Assembly: GCA_002421845.1 (NCBI GenBank)
Contig: DISL01000070.1
Span: forward strand, 1 to 37,939
Length of the DNA stretch: 37,939 nucleotides
Direction of reading: 5' to 3'
Source: Epsilonproteobacteria bacterium UBA6211
GTDB lineage: Bacteria > Campylobacterota > Campylobacteria > Campylobacterales > Arcobacteraceae
Position numbers and translations under genes: made by a program. Position 1 is the first letter of the stretch. Each line of letters starts with the position of its first letter. Positions 10,141 through 17,924 of this stretch are shown one piece after another. The notes under the pieces are model-generated. The model searched no databases and was not told where the DNA came from. It saw nothing but the letters and a program-made list of their open reading frames with translations.

Positions 10141-10568
10141 AAAATACCTTTTATTTGATAACCTAATCAGTTATATAAGTAAATTTGTATTTTAGTTATT
10201 TTAACCTTAAAAAAGAATAAATATTTAAGTTATTTTTAAGATTACCATTATGAAAGTTTTATGATGTTTTGGAGAAATGTAATTAATTTGTTATTTTATA
10301 AAAGTGTTAAAGAGTTTCATTTTGGGGCTAACCAATGTTTATTATTTATATCCTCAAATCTAGAATTATTGGACTATCTATACAAAATAATAGATTGTAT
10401 AGTATGATACTTTTTAGTAAAACTATAGAATTAAGAAACGCTTTGCCATTGTCCGTATCTTCAAATGAAACGCTCTCTTAATTACTTGAAGAATCTGTGA
10501 GCAATGTATACGAATTAATTGTACCTGTCCTTTTTTTTATGGCAATTCCAAAGAAACTTACCCCACAC
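10141..10568. other. Gene-poor interval upstream of tpsB
   Basis: 428 bases without a convincing gene. The left end holds the tpsB leader, with a Shine-Dalgarno and the ATAAC/GTTAT inverted repeat at 10158-10174. No clear terminator for dbpA is visible at the right end. A 48-codon plus-strand ORF (10335-10481) reads on in the same frame past its stop and may be a gene remnant. No RNA gene or tandem repeat was seen. Confidence 0.6.
10335..10560 (+). pseudogene. Possible decayed gene fragment with an internal stop
   Basis: The frame opening at ATG 10335 reads 48 codons to a TAA at 10479-10481, then continues in the same frame for over 30 codons (LLEESVSNVYELIVPVLFF and onward) into the 3' end of dbpA. 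The strings on either side of the stop (LRNALPLSVSSNETLS, then LLEESVSN) faintly resemble the conserved core of CobD/CbiB, where an ALSxxVSRDT stretch is followed by an ESVxEN-type stretch and IAPLF. That likeness is from memory and covers under 60 residues. No Shine-Dalgarno is evident. It may be chance ORF in AT-rich DNA. Confidence 0.25.
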
Positions 10569-11948
10569 CTACTTCAAAAACGCTCGAAAAAACCGCCCCT
10601 TAATCTTATGAGTATTTAGCCCTTCAACTGCTTTGGTAGCCACCTCTTTTTTTACCGCCACATAGCTACAAAGCTCTAGTGTAGTTATCTTGCCTACATC
10701 ATCTTTGGCAAGTCCGATACTAGCGGTCAATGCACCCAAAATATCACCTGCACGGAGTTTGAGCTTCTTACCGCCGTTTATAAAGATAGATTTCCATTCA
10801 CTTTGTAGTACGAAGTTTTTATCCAAAGGAGTTTTTTCCTGAACGCTTAGTTCATAGTGCGAATTTGTGAAATCCAAAATATCATCCATCACCCGTATAT
10901 CATCCACGAAAGATATTGCATGTCCGTTTTTACCGGCTCTTGCAGTTCGCCCTATTCTATGGGTGTAGTTTTGAGGGTCAAGAGGTAAATCATAATTTAT
11001 CACAAGCTCCACATCATCTATATCAAGTCCACGTGCCGCCACATCGGTAGCTATCAAAACGGGATAACTTTTGTTTGAAAATAGTGCAAGGACTTCGTTC
11101 CTCTCACGTTGTTCATAATCGCTATGAAGTACAAGCAAAGGTATATCATACGCCTCTAGCTCATCGCCTAGTTCGTCACAAGCTATCTTTGTATTACAAA
11201 ATATTATGCAAGATTTCGGTTTGTATTCTTGCAGTGATTTTAATATGCCGTAAATCTTATTTTCATGGGAACTTGCCTCATAAAAATTTTGAGCTATCAC
11301 ATCATTTGAATGTAGCGACTCCACCTCTACGTACTGTGGATTTGTCAAAATTTCCTTTGATAAAATCTCCGTTTTTGATGGATATGTGGCACTAAAAAGC
11401 ATTGTTTGGCGGTTTTTCGGTAAATAGTCTATAATAGCTTGTATATCTTCACTAAATCCCATATCAAGCATCCTATCGGCTTCATCAAGTACCAAAGTAT
11501 TGATATGGTCTGTCTCAAAGTTGTTTTCACTAAGATGTTTCAGAATCCTCCCTGGAGTTCCTACTATGATATGAGCTTTATGGCTAAGTGAATGAACCTG
11601 CGGACGATACGGCACTCCACCGCAAAGTGTAGTTATCTTGATATTATGGGCAAATTTAGCAAGTTTACGCAATTCTGTAGCCACTTGGTCTGCTAATTCC
11701 CTTGTAGGACAAAGCACCATCGCTTGGATACGAAACAGCTTCACGTCTAGTTTACTTAAAAGCGGTATCCCAAAAGCTGCTGTCTTACCGCTTCCCGTTT
11801 TTGCTTTTGCTATCAAATCATTCCCGCCCAAAGTAATAGGCAATGATTTCTCCTGAATCGGCGTCAAAGTATTATAACCTATTGATATAAGGTTATTTAT
11901 CATCTCTTTTGATAAGTTTAATTGATTTAAGTTTGTTGTATTATTCAT
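10569..11948 (-). CDS. dbpA: DbpA-type DEAD-box RNA helicase
   Basis: A 459-residue ATP-dependent RNA helicase. Visible motifs: Q-motif region (about 8-32), Walker A AKTGSGKT (49-56), PTRELADQ (81-88), TPGR (131-134), DEAD (155-158), SAT (186-188) and HRIGRTARAG (330-339). The C-terminal ~77 residues (about 383-459) match the DbpA RNA-binding domain, which in E. coli directs the enzyme to hairpin 92 of 23S rRNA during 50S assembly. The start is odd: no Shine-Dalgarno precedes the ATG, and a perfect 14-bp hairpin ends 7 bases before it. The gene lies 41 bases downstream of prfA on the same strand, so it is either read through or started separately. Confidence 0.95.
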   Translation of the reverse strand: MNNTTNLNQLNLSKEMINNLISIGYNTLTPIQEKSLPITLGGNDLIAKAKTGSGKTAAFGIPLLSKLDVKLFRIQAMVLCPTRELADQVATELRKLAKFAHNIKITTLCGGVPYRPQVHSLSHKAHIIVGTPGRILKHLSENNFETDHINTLVLDEADRMLDMGFSEDIQAIIDYLPKNRQTMLFSATYPSKTEILSKEILTNPQYVEVESLHSNDVIAQNFYEASSHENKIYGILKSLQEYKPKSCIIFCNTKIACDELGDELEAYDIPLLVLHSDYEQRERNEVLALFSNKSYPVLIATDVAARGLDIDDVELVINYDLPLDPQNYTHRIGRTARAGKNGHAISFVDDIRVMDDILDFTNSHYELSVQEKTPLDKNFVLQSEWKSIFINGGKKLKLRAGDILGALTASIGLAKDDVGKITTLELCSYVAVKKEVATKAVEGLNTHKIKGRFFRAFLK

Positions 11949-11955
11949 ACGATAT

Positions 11956-11985
11956 TGTATCTAAAAAAATCTTTTTTTAGATACA
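11956..11985 (-). terminator. Perfect 14-bp hairpin between prfA and dbpA
   Basis: Arms TGTATCTAAAAAAA (11956-11969) and TTTTTTTAGATACA (11972-11985) are exact reverse complements separated by a 2-base loop. The U-run lies inside the stem, as in a terminator whose A and U tracts pair. It could end prfA transcripts. It also covers the region where a ribosome would bind for dbpA. Confidence 0.7.
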
Positions 11986-11989
11986 GATA

Positions 11990-13054
11990 TTATAAGCCGT
12001 TAGCTTCAATAAGTCTTGCTTGATGATCAGCGATAAGAGGATCTATAAGTTCGTCAAATACGCCGTCATTCATAAGTTGTTCTAGTCTATAAAGTGTTAG
12101 GTTAATTCTATGGTCAGTTACTCTGTTTTGAGGGTAGTTATAGGTTCTGATTCTTCCGCTTCTATCACCCGTTCCTACTTGAGCTTTTCTATCAGCTCCC
12201 TCTTTTTCTATCTGTTCTTGCATTTCAAGCTCATATAGTCTTGCTTTAAGAACATTCATAGCTTTTTCTTTGTTTTTGTGTTGTGATTTTTGGTCTTGGT
12301 TGGTTACTACTATACCCGTAGGGATATGGGTGATTCTCACGGCACTATCCGTGGTATTTACACTTTGCCCACCGCAACCGCTACTTCTCATAACATCAAT
12401 TTTTAAGTCATTTGGATTTATTTGAATATCAACATCATCAACTTCCGGCATAACGGCCACGGTAATAGCAGACGTATGAACTCTTCCTTGAGATTCCGTA
12501 GCAGGAACCCTTTGCACCCTATGAGTACCACCTTCATATTTCAGACGGCTATATACCTTGTCGCCTCTAAAAAGTGCAACAATCTCTTTATATCCGCCGG
12601 CGTCACTGTCACTTGAACTTATAAGCTCAACTTTCCAGTTTTTAACCTCGGCATATCTCACATAAGCTCTAAAAAGATTTCCTACGAATATAGCTGCTTC
12701 ATCACCGCCGGTTCCGGCACGAAGTTCAAGATAGATATTTTTATCATCATTTGGGTCAGTTGGAAGAAGAAGAATCTTTATCTCTTCTTCAAGTTCTATT
12801 TTTTTAGGTTCTAATGTTTTGAGTTCTTCTTTGGCAAGTTCACCCAACTCTTTATCTTCAAGCAAAATTTTATTCTCTTCAATGTCATTGACGGTTTTAA
12901 TATACTCTTTTGCTTTAGCTACTATTCCAGCCAGATTAGATTGTTCTTTTGACAATGAAGTCATTTTTTTAATGTCGTTTGTAATATCAGGTGACATCAA
13001 AAGGTCGTTGATTTCATTATATCTATCTATAAACGGCTGAAGTTTTTTTTGCAT
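11990..13054 (-). CDS. prfA: Peptide chain release factor 1
   Basis: A 354-residue class I release factor that ends translation at UAA and UAG. The GGQ motif that triggers peptidyl-tRNA hydrolysis is at 228-230 in SSGCGGQSVN. The stop-codon-reading tripeptide is PAT at 184-186, the RF1 type rather than the SPF of RF2. The N-terminal helical domain spans about 1-95. Length is standard. AGGTAA sits about 10 bases before the ATG. The gene follows rpsT, with a terminator-like hairpin between them, and precedes dbpA; all three serve ribosome function. Confidence 0.97.
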   Translation of the reverse strand: MQKKLQPFIDRYNEINDLLMSPDITNDIKKMTSLSKEQSNLAGIVAKAKEYIKTVNDIEENKILLEDKELGELAKEELKTLEPKKIELEEEIKILLLPTDPNDDKNIYLELRAGTGGDEAAIFVGNLFRAYVRYAEVKNWKVELISSSDSDAGGYKEIVALFRGDKVYSRLKYEGGTHRVQRVPATESQGRVHTSAITVAVMPEVDDVDIQINPNDLKIDVMRSSGCGGQSVNTTDSAVRITHIPTGIVVTNQDQKSQHKNKEKAMNVLKARLYELEMQEQIEKEGADRKAQVGTGDRSGRIRTYNYPQNRVTDHRINLTLYRLEQLMNDGVFDELIDPLIADHQARLIEANGL

Positions 13055-13082
13055 TAGTTATTTACCTATTGTTGATTAAGTT

Positions 13083-13119
13083 AAAAAAAGAGGAGTTCTA
13101 TCCTAAATCTAAGGATAGA
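13083..13119 (-). terminator. Rho-independent terminator after rpsT
   Basis: On the minus strand an 8-bp stem (arms 13112-13119 and 13097-13104, TCTATCCT/AGGATAGA) with a 7-base loop is followed after a short gap by a run of seven T (complement of 13083-13089). It lies 11 bases beyond the rpsT stop, so prfA downstream may depend on leakage or its own promoter. Confidence 0.75.
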
Positions 13120-13129
13120 TTACACTATA

Positions 13130-13390
13130 TTAAAGTGCGTTTACTCTAAGTTGTAATCTTCCTACTTTTCTTGACGCTGTACCTTGTTTTAGGATACCTT
13201 TACTTACACAGTGGTGGAAGTATTTGTTTGCAGTTTTCATGTTTTCAGCAGCTTTTTCTTTGTCGTTTGCTTCAACAGCTTCTAAAACACTTCTTGTGAT
13301 GTTTTTAATTCTTGTTTTGTAAAATCTGTTTCTTTCAGTTTTTACTATCGTTTGCTTTGCTCTTTTCGCAGCAGATTTGTGGTTTGCCAT
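13130..13390 (-). CDS. rpsT: 30S ribosomal protein S20
   Basis: An 86-residue, strongly basic protein starting MANHKSAAKRAKQ, the hallmark N-terminus of S20, which binds 16S rRNA early in 30S assembly. Length is standard. It is divergent from glmM with about 100 bases between start codons, where both promoters must lie. GAGGTTAA is upstream of the ATG. Confidence 0.97.
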   Translation of the reverse strand: MANHKSAAKRAKQTIVKTERNRFYKTRIKNITRSVLEAVEANDKEKAAENMKTANKYFHHCVSKGILKQGTASRKVGRLQLRVNAL

Positions 13391-13489
13391 TATGTTTAAC
13401 CTCTTTATAAATTTTTTAAGGATAGAATACTACAAAAAAATATATTAAAGTTAGTTTAAACAAAAAACTTATCATTAGAGGTGATTATA

Positions 13490-14827
13490 ATGAAACTATT
13501 TGGAACAGATGGAGTTAGGGGTAAAGCAGGTGAATTTTTGAGTGCTCCGGTGGCTATGAAACTTGCTATGGCAGCCGGGATTTATTTCAGAAAACACTCA
13601 ACTACAAACAAGATTTTACTAGGAAAAGACACTAGAAGAAGCGGTTATATGATAGAAAATGCACTTGTGAGTGGATTGACGGCGGTAGGATACAATGTTA
13701 TCCAAATAGGTCCTATGCCGACACCTGCTATAGCGTTTTTGACTGAAAGTATGAGATGTGACGCAGGCATAATGCTAAGTGCTTCACACAACCCCTTTGA
13801 AGACAACGGTGTTAAGTTTTTCAACCACAACGGTGATAAACTCCAAAGTATTTGCGAACGTGAAATAGAAGAGATTTTTTATAATGACGAGCTTATCAAC
13901 TCAAGCCAATGTACGGGAACGGACATAGGTTCATCAAAAAGGATAGATGACGTTATCGGAAGATATATAGTCCACATCAAAAGTACGTTTCCAAAAGAAC
14001 TAAGCCTAAGTAGCCTTAGAATAGTTCTTGATTGTGCAAACGGTGCAGCGTACAAAGTTGCTCCTACAATATTGCAAGAATTAGGTGCGGAAGTAATAGT
14101 CCTAAACAACAATCCAAACGGTTATAATATCAACGATGAATGCGGTGCATTGTATCCTCACAAATTGTCAAGCTACGTCAAAGAATATAGAGCCGACATC
14201 GGTATAGCACTTGACGGTGATGCCGATAGACTTGTTATTATAGATGAAACCGGTGCAGTAGTAGATGGGGACAAACTTCTTGGTGCATTGACGGTATATT
14301 TAAAAAACCAAAACCTTCTAAAAGGTGATGCTTGTGTGGCAACCGTAATGAGTAACAAGGCACTAGAAGATTATCTACAAGACAACGGGCTAAAACTATT
14401 CCGTGCAGACGTAGGTGACAAATACGTCCTTGATATGATGAAAAAAGAGGGTGTAAACTTCGGCGGTGAACAAAGCGGTCATATCATATTTAGCGATGTG
14501 GCAAAGACGGGTGACGGACTTGCTTCTGCGTTACAAGTTCTTGCTATGATGCTAAAAAGCGGTAAAAAAGCAAGTGTCGTACTAAACCCTTTTTCACTCT
14601 ATCCGCAAGTTCTAAAAAACATAAAAGTAGAACAAAAAATACCTCTAAATGAAATCCAAGGGATAGATGAAGCTTTAGAAGCGGTAAGAGCAAAAGGGAT
14701 GAGAGACCTTATAAGATATTCAGGTACGGAAAACAAACTAAGAATCCTAGTAGAGGGCAAAAACCAAAAAGATGTGGATAATGCCATAGAAGATTTAACA
14801 AAATTTTTCAAAAAACATCTAGGATAA
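13490..14827 (+). CDS. glmM: Phosphoglucosamine mutase
   Basis: Converts glucosamine-6-phosphate to glucosamine-1-phosphate for UDP-GlcNAc, and so for peptidoglycan and lipid A. I chose ATG 13490 (445 residues) over the in-frame GTG at 13481: the AGAGGTG Shine-Dalgarno at 13476-13482 has correct spacing for 13490, and the product then starts MKLFGTDGVRG like other GlmM. Ser99 in SASHNP is the phosphorylated active-site residue. DGDAD (242-246) binds Mg2+. RYSGTE near 412 binds the phosphate. The lspA start follows after 2 bases, so the pair is one operon. Confidence 0.97.
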   Translation: MKLFGTDGVRGKAGEFLSAPVAMKLAMAAGIYFRKHSTTNKILLGKDTRRSGYMIENALVSGLTAVGYNVIQIGPMPTPAIAFLTESMRCDAGIMLSASHNPFEDNGVKFFNHNGDKLQSICEREIEEIFYNDELINSSQCTGTDIGSSKRIDDVIGRYIVHIKSTFPKELSLSSLRIVLDCANGAAYKVAPTILQELGAEVIVLNNNPNGYNINDECGALYPHKLSSYVKEYRADIGIALDGDADRLVIIDETGAVVDGDKLLGALTVYLKNQNLLKGDACVATVMSNKALEDYLQDNGLKLFRADVGDKYVLDMMKKEGVNFGGEQSGHIIFSDVAKTGDGLASALQVLAMMLKSGKKASVVLNPFSLYPQVLKNIKVEQKIPLNEIQGIDEALEAVRAKGMRDLIRYSGTENKLRILVEGKNQKDVDNAIEDLTKFFKKHLG

Positions 14828-14829
14828 TT

Positions 14830-15270
14830 ATGACACCTAAAATAAAGGCTATTTTACTTTTTATCGCAGTTTTTGCGATAGACCAATATATCAAATTTAT
14901 TTTTGTAAACGGTTTTGAAGCCAAAGGGAGCTGTATCTCTTTGGTACTGGCATACAATACGGGCGTTGCCTTTTCTATGTTTGAGTTTTTGGGTGCTTAT
15001 CTTAAATACATACAAATAGGATTACTCATAGCCATAGCTCTCTATCTCTACAAAGATAGAGAGATGTTCCATACCTATCTCTACCCCGTAAGCTTGATAT
15101 TTAGTGCCGGTATTAGTAATATTTTGGATAGATTTATTCATATAGGCGTAGTTGATTATGTTTATTGGCATTGCGGCTTTGATTTTGCTATATTCAATCT
15201 AGCAGATGTTATGATAGACGTGGCAATAGTTTGGATTTTGTGGATACATTATAAAACTACTAAGGACTAA
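14830..15270 (+). CDS. lspA: Lipoprotein signal peptidase (signal peptidase II)
   Basis: A 146-residue inner-membrane aspartyl protease that removes signal peptides from prolipoproteins, including lipoproteins like the one at the left edge. Four hydrophobic segments are visible. The catalytic pair is Asp100 (SNILDRF) and Asp126 (FNLADV). The conserved NTGVAFS string is at 43-49. Start and glmM stop are 2 bases apart, implying translational coupling. No strong terminator follows; a small CAGTC/GACTG hairpin is at 15297-15309. Confidence 0.96.
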   Translation: MTPKIKAILLFIAVFAIDQYIKFIFVNGFEAKGSCISLVLAYNTGVAFSMFEFLGAYLKYIQIGLLIAIALYLYKDREMFHTYLYPVSLIFSAGISNILDRFIHIGVVDYVYWHCGFDFAIFNLADVMIDVAIVWILWIHYKTTKD

Positions 15271-15320
15271 GGTGAAGTGTTAAGTGATTGAAACCACAGT
15301 CTATGACTGGATTTGTCTTT

Positions 15321-15375
15321 CACCACTACATCTACCGTCAACCATCCACTATCTACCACTTATCATCTACTCACA
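15321..15375. repeat. Degenerate 7-bp tandem repeat
   Basis: From 15334 the sequence reads as consecutive heptamers: ACCGTCA, ACCATCC, ACTATCT, ACCACTT, ATCATCT, ACTCACA, approximate consensus ACCATCT. Weaker copies extend left to about 15321. The array overlaps the last three codons and stop of the SIMPL gene. It resembles the short tandemly repeated repetitive elements known in other bacteria. Confidence 0.6.
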
Positions 15376-16038
15376 CTTGATAGTTATGTAAGCCTTTTTT
15401 GATATTGTTTGTTCACTTTGTATCGGCTCAAACTCAGATATGGCATCCGTTGCGACTGCCATAGACTTCATAGCAAATCTCTGTGTTGGGTATATGGTAG
15501 TCTGATTTAGAAAATTAACCTCTTCTAGCCTACAGTTTTTATTAAATATCTTTGATAATTCCACACTTTTTGACATAGCCTTTTGATATATCTCATATTC
15601 TAATTCTTTATCTATTTGAGTTCTCATTTGCGAAGATACCACCCAGTTTATAGGGTTTAAAGATATTACCTCATCTTTAGCAAGTTGTATAGCCAAAGCC
15701 TCGTTGTATTTCTCTATTTTTTTAAATTCACAACTATAAGAGATACTACCCACATATCCGATATGAGTTTGTACGTTGTTGGTATATTTGTATTCAGGAG
15801 ATACGTTTGAAGCACCGCCGACACATTTGATACCTTTATTGTTAAATTCTTTTAAATGTTCGTTGATACTTTTAAAAGAATCAAGTATTTGTGAAGGGGA
15901 TTTTGCTTTTTTTGTGATTGTAAATGAGCTAGTCATCATATCGGGAGTTGTTTGCGTAAAAGAGGATACTTCATCGAGTATCACCGTCGCATTTGAACTT
16001 ATTGCTATCAATGTAGAAACCAGAATAAATCTTTTCAT
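15367..16038 (-). CDS. SIMPL (DUF541)-domain periplasmic protein
   Basis: A 223-residue exported protein. Residues 1-17 form a signal peptide (MKRFILVSTLIAISSNA). The rest resembles the SIMPL/DUF541 fold: an N-terminal strand (SFTITKKAKSP), a helical section with FKSINEHLKEF, a paired-Cys strand region (GIKCVGG and SYSCEF), and a C-terminal AYITIKCE strand. The biochemical role of SIMPL proteins is not settled. It stands alone, convergent with lspA and downstream of purM. Both ends touch short tandem repeats: a 7-bp array at the 3' end and an 8-bp array upstream. AGGAGG-type Shine-Dalgarno (complement of CCTCCT at 16044-16049) supports the start. Confidence 0.7.
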   Translation of the reverse strand: MKRFILVSTLIAISSNATVILDEVSSFTQTTPDMMTSSFTITKKAKSPSQILDSFKSINEHLKEFNNKGIKCVGGASNVSPEYKYTNNVQTHIGYVGSISYSCEFKKIEKYNEALAIQLAKDEVISLNPINWVVSSQMRTQIDKELEYEIYQKAMSKSVELSKIFNKNCRLEEVNFLNQTTIYPTQRFAMKSMAVATDAISEFEPIQSEQTISKKAYITIKCE

Positions 16039-16076
16039 GAGAACCTCCTCACAAGTTGTAATAATGACAACTTAAT

Positions 16077-16116
16077 GCCTCAGTACCTCAGTACCTCAGT
16101 ACCTCAGTACCTAGAG
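16077..16116. repeat. 8-bp tandem repeat ACCTCAGT
   Basis: Three perfect ACCTCAGT units at 16085-16108, flanked by partial units on both sides. It lies between the purM stop and the SIMPL gene start. The same octamer family (ACCTCAGC/T) is found inside tsaD at 31139-31170. Confidence 0.9.
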
Positions 16117-16121
16117 CATAA

Positions 16122-17117
16122 TTAAACCATCTCTACTTTTTTCTCGCCTACTTCAAGGTGACCGATAACATATCCGTCCGTATTTGCTAAAACAGCATTT
16201 ACGTTTTCAGAGTTTACGACCAAAATCATCCCTACACCCATATTAAACGCTCTATACATTTCAGACTCTTCTACCATAGAACCTATTAGTTGAAATATAG
16301 GAAGTACTCTTATATCGTCTTTTTTAACTACAGCTTTTAATCCCTCAGGAAGAACTCTTGGTAAGTTTTCTACTATACCGCCGCCTGTTATATGAGCCAA
16401 AGCATTTATCATAGATTTGTTTTGTTTAAACTCTTTTACATATATTCTTGTAGGCTCAAGCAATACGTCTATAAGCTTTTTGCCTTCAAACTCATCGTCA
16501 AATTTTTTGCCCATTTTATCAAACAATACTTTTCTTACCAAAGAAAATCCGTTTGAATGTACACCTGAACTTGGTAATGCTATCAAAACATCTCCGGCTT
16601 TTACTTTGCTTGTTCTATCTAGTTCGCTTTTTTCTGCAATTCCCACACAAAACCCTGCAAGGTCAAAATCACCCTCATGGTACATACCAGGCATTTCAGC
16701 AGTTTCACCGCCTATCAAAGCACACTCGCTTCTGATACAACCCTCTGCTATACCTTTTATTACTTGTGTAGCTTCATTTACTTCAAGTTTTCCCGTAGCA
16801 TAATAATCTAAGAAAAACAAAGGCTCACCGAAGTTACAAATAAGGTCATTTGAACACATAGCAACAAGGTCAATCCCTACGGTATCAAATATACCGCTAT
16901 CAATAGCAAGTTTTAGTTTTGTACCTACACCGTCCGTCCCTGCCAAAATAACAGGCTCTTTATATCCGCTTGGAAGCTCAAAAGCCCCTGCAAAAGAACC
17001 GATACCGCCTAATACACCAGGTATTCTTGTAGCTTTTACGTAAGGCTTAATATTTTCTACGAAGCTGTTTCCTGCGTCTATATCAACACCGGCTTCTTTA
17101 TAACTTACCGTACTCAT
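16122..17117 (-). CDS. purM: Phosphoribosylformylglycinamidine cyclo-ligase (AIR synthetase)
   Basis: A 331-residue enzyme that closes the imidazole ring of FGAM to give AIR in purine synthesis, using ATP. Family motifs: GVLGGIGSFAG (34-44), GTDGVGTKL (60-68) and GGETAEMPGMY (136-146). Length is slightly short of the E. coli enzyme (345), within range. It starts 2 bases after the stop of the DUF2892 gene, so the two are cotranscribed. Confidence 0.97.
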   Translation of the reverse strand: MSTVSYKEAGVDIDAGNSFVENIKPYVKATRIPGVLGGIGSFAGAFELPSGYKEPVILAGTDGVGTKLKLAIDSGIFDTVGIDLVAMCSNDLICNFGEPLFFLDYYATGKLEVNEATQVIKGIAEGCIRSECALIGGETAEMPGMYHEGDFDLAGFCVGIAEKSELDRTSKVKAGDVLIALPSSGVHSNGFSLVRKVLFDKMGKKFDDEFEGKKLIDVLLEPTRIYVKEFKQNKSMINALAHITGGGIVENLPRVLPEGLKAVVKKDDIRVLPIFQLIGSMVEESEMYRAFNMGVGMILVVNSENVNAVLANTDGYVIGHLEVGEKKVEMV

Positions 17118-17119
17118 AC

Positions 17120-17317
17120 TTATTTTTTCTCACATTTGCCAAAAAGCTTATTAAACATCCAAATAGAAGGACAAAAATCAGTAATAGCCCATACAACAAT
17201 CATAAATACAACAAAAAGTTGTAACACTACACCGATAATAGAACCGATGCTCATAAAATAAAATGCTACCAATAGTACAAGTGCCATTAAAAATCGCTGT
17301 AATTTTTCACCACACAT
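17120..17317 (-). CDS. Small DUF2892-type inner-membrane protein
   Basis: A 65-residue protein with two hydrophobic segments (about 8-25 and 28-46) and a Cys-Pro near the end of the second (FCPSIWMFNKLFGKC). This pattern fits the DUF2892/YgaP-like transmembrane family, whose role is unknown when not fused to rhodanese. It is first in an operon with purM, which says little about function. Confidence 0.75.
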   Translation of the reverse strand: MCGEKLQRFLMALVLLVAFYFMSIGSIIGVVLQLFVVFMIVVWAITDFCPSIWMFNKLFGKCEKK

Positions 17318-17387
17318 TTTAATACCCCTTAAATTTAAATTTATTTTGATATTATACCCAAAACTATTTTATATAGAGGTAAACCTT

Positions 17388-17924
17388 ATGATAAAAGAAA
17401 TTGCATTTGACGAGATGATATCTCTAGTTCCGATAATGAGTCATTATAATCCAAAGAAGATGGTAGTTGTGGGTAATGCTAGTGAAAATCTAAAAAATAT
17501 AGTTAATGCACAAAAAATAGAAGTTGAATATATTGCAAATATTGAAAAAGCAACATCAACCGATTGTGATGTGGTAATAAATCTAAACGATAATATTGAT
17601 TCTTTTTTTGTAGCCCATTTGAATAAAATATTAAACGATAAAGGTATATTTGCTACAAAAAGTGCTAACTTTGATGATAACGAATCAAAACTAAAAGGGG
17701 ATTTGACACTTCTAGCAGAGAGTTTTTGGATAGCTATGCCGTATAGTTTTGCCGGTATGACCGCTATCATAGCATCAAAAAAATATCATCCGGTAAGTGA
17801 TATAATACTTCAAAGATCAGACCTACTAGACGGTATGAAATACTACAATAGCGACTTTCATAGAGCTGTTTTTACATACCCTACATATATTCACAAAGGG
17901 CTTACTAACATTGCAAGAAGATAA
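17388..17924 (+). CDS. Shortened spermidine-synthase-like protein
   Basis: ATG 17388 is chosen because AGAGGT sits at 17375-17380; it gives 178 residues. The C-terminal half resembles the Helicobacter SpeE type: IAMPYSFAG (115-123) and YYNSDFHRA (152-160). The N-terminal beta domain (~70-80 residues) of full SpeE (~260) is absent. The methyltransferase-like core is eroded: VVVGNASEN replaces the GGGDG-type motif, and DVVINLNDN replaces the Asp-rich catalytic loop. Coupling to coaE (14-base overlap) matches the speE-coaE neighbourhood in Helicobacter. Polyamine activity is doubtful; a structural or lost-function paralogue is possible. Confidence 0.65.
   Translation: MIKEIAFDEMISLVPIMSHYNPKKMVVVGNASENLKNIVNAQKIEVEYIANIEKATSTDCDVVINLNDNIDSFFVAHLNKILNDKGIFATKSANFDDNESKLKGDLTLLAESFWIAMPYSFAGMTAIIASKKYHPVSDIILQRSDLLDGMKYYNSDFHRAVFTYPTYIHKGLTNIARR

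Noticed and set aside
10465..10500. Short plus-strand ORF of 11 codons (MKRSLNYLKNL)
   Set aside because: No Shine-Dalgarno, and too short to judge; the other frame looks more protein-like.
13481..13489. GTG start of glmM three codons upstream
   Set aside because: It overlaps the Shine-Dalgarno that serves ATG 13490, and the family N-terminus is MKLFGTDG.
15321..16116. CRISPR or REP arrays at the SIMPL gene
   Set aside because: Units are 7-8 bp without spacers, so they are short tandem repeats.
17346..17387. Longer N-terminus for the SpeE-like gene that might restore the missing domain
   Set aside because: It adds only 14 residues (MILYPKLFYIEVNL), has no proper Shine-Dalgarno, and cannot encode the absent ~70-residue domain.
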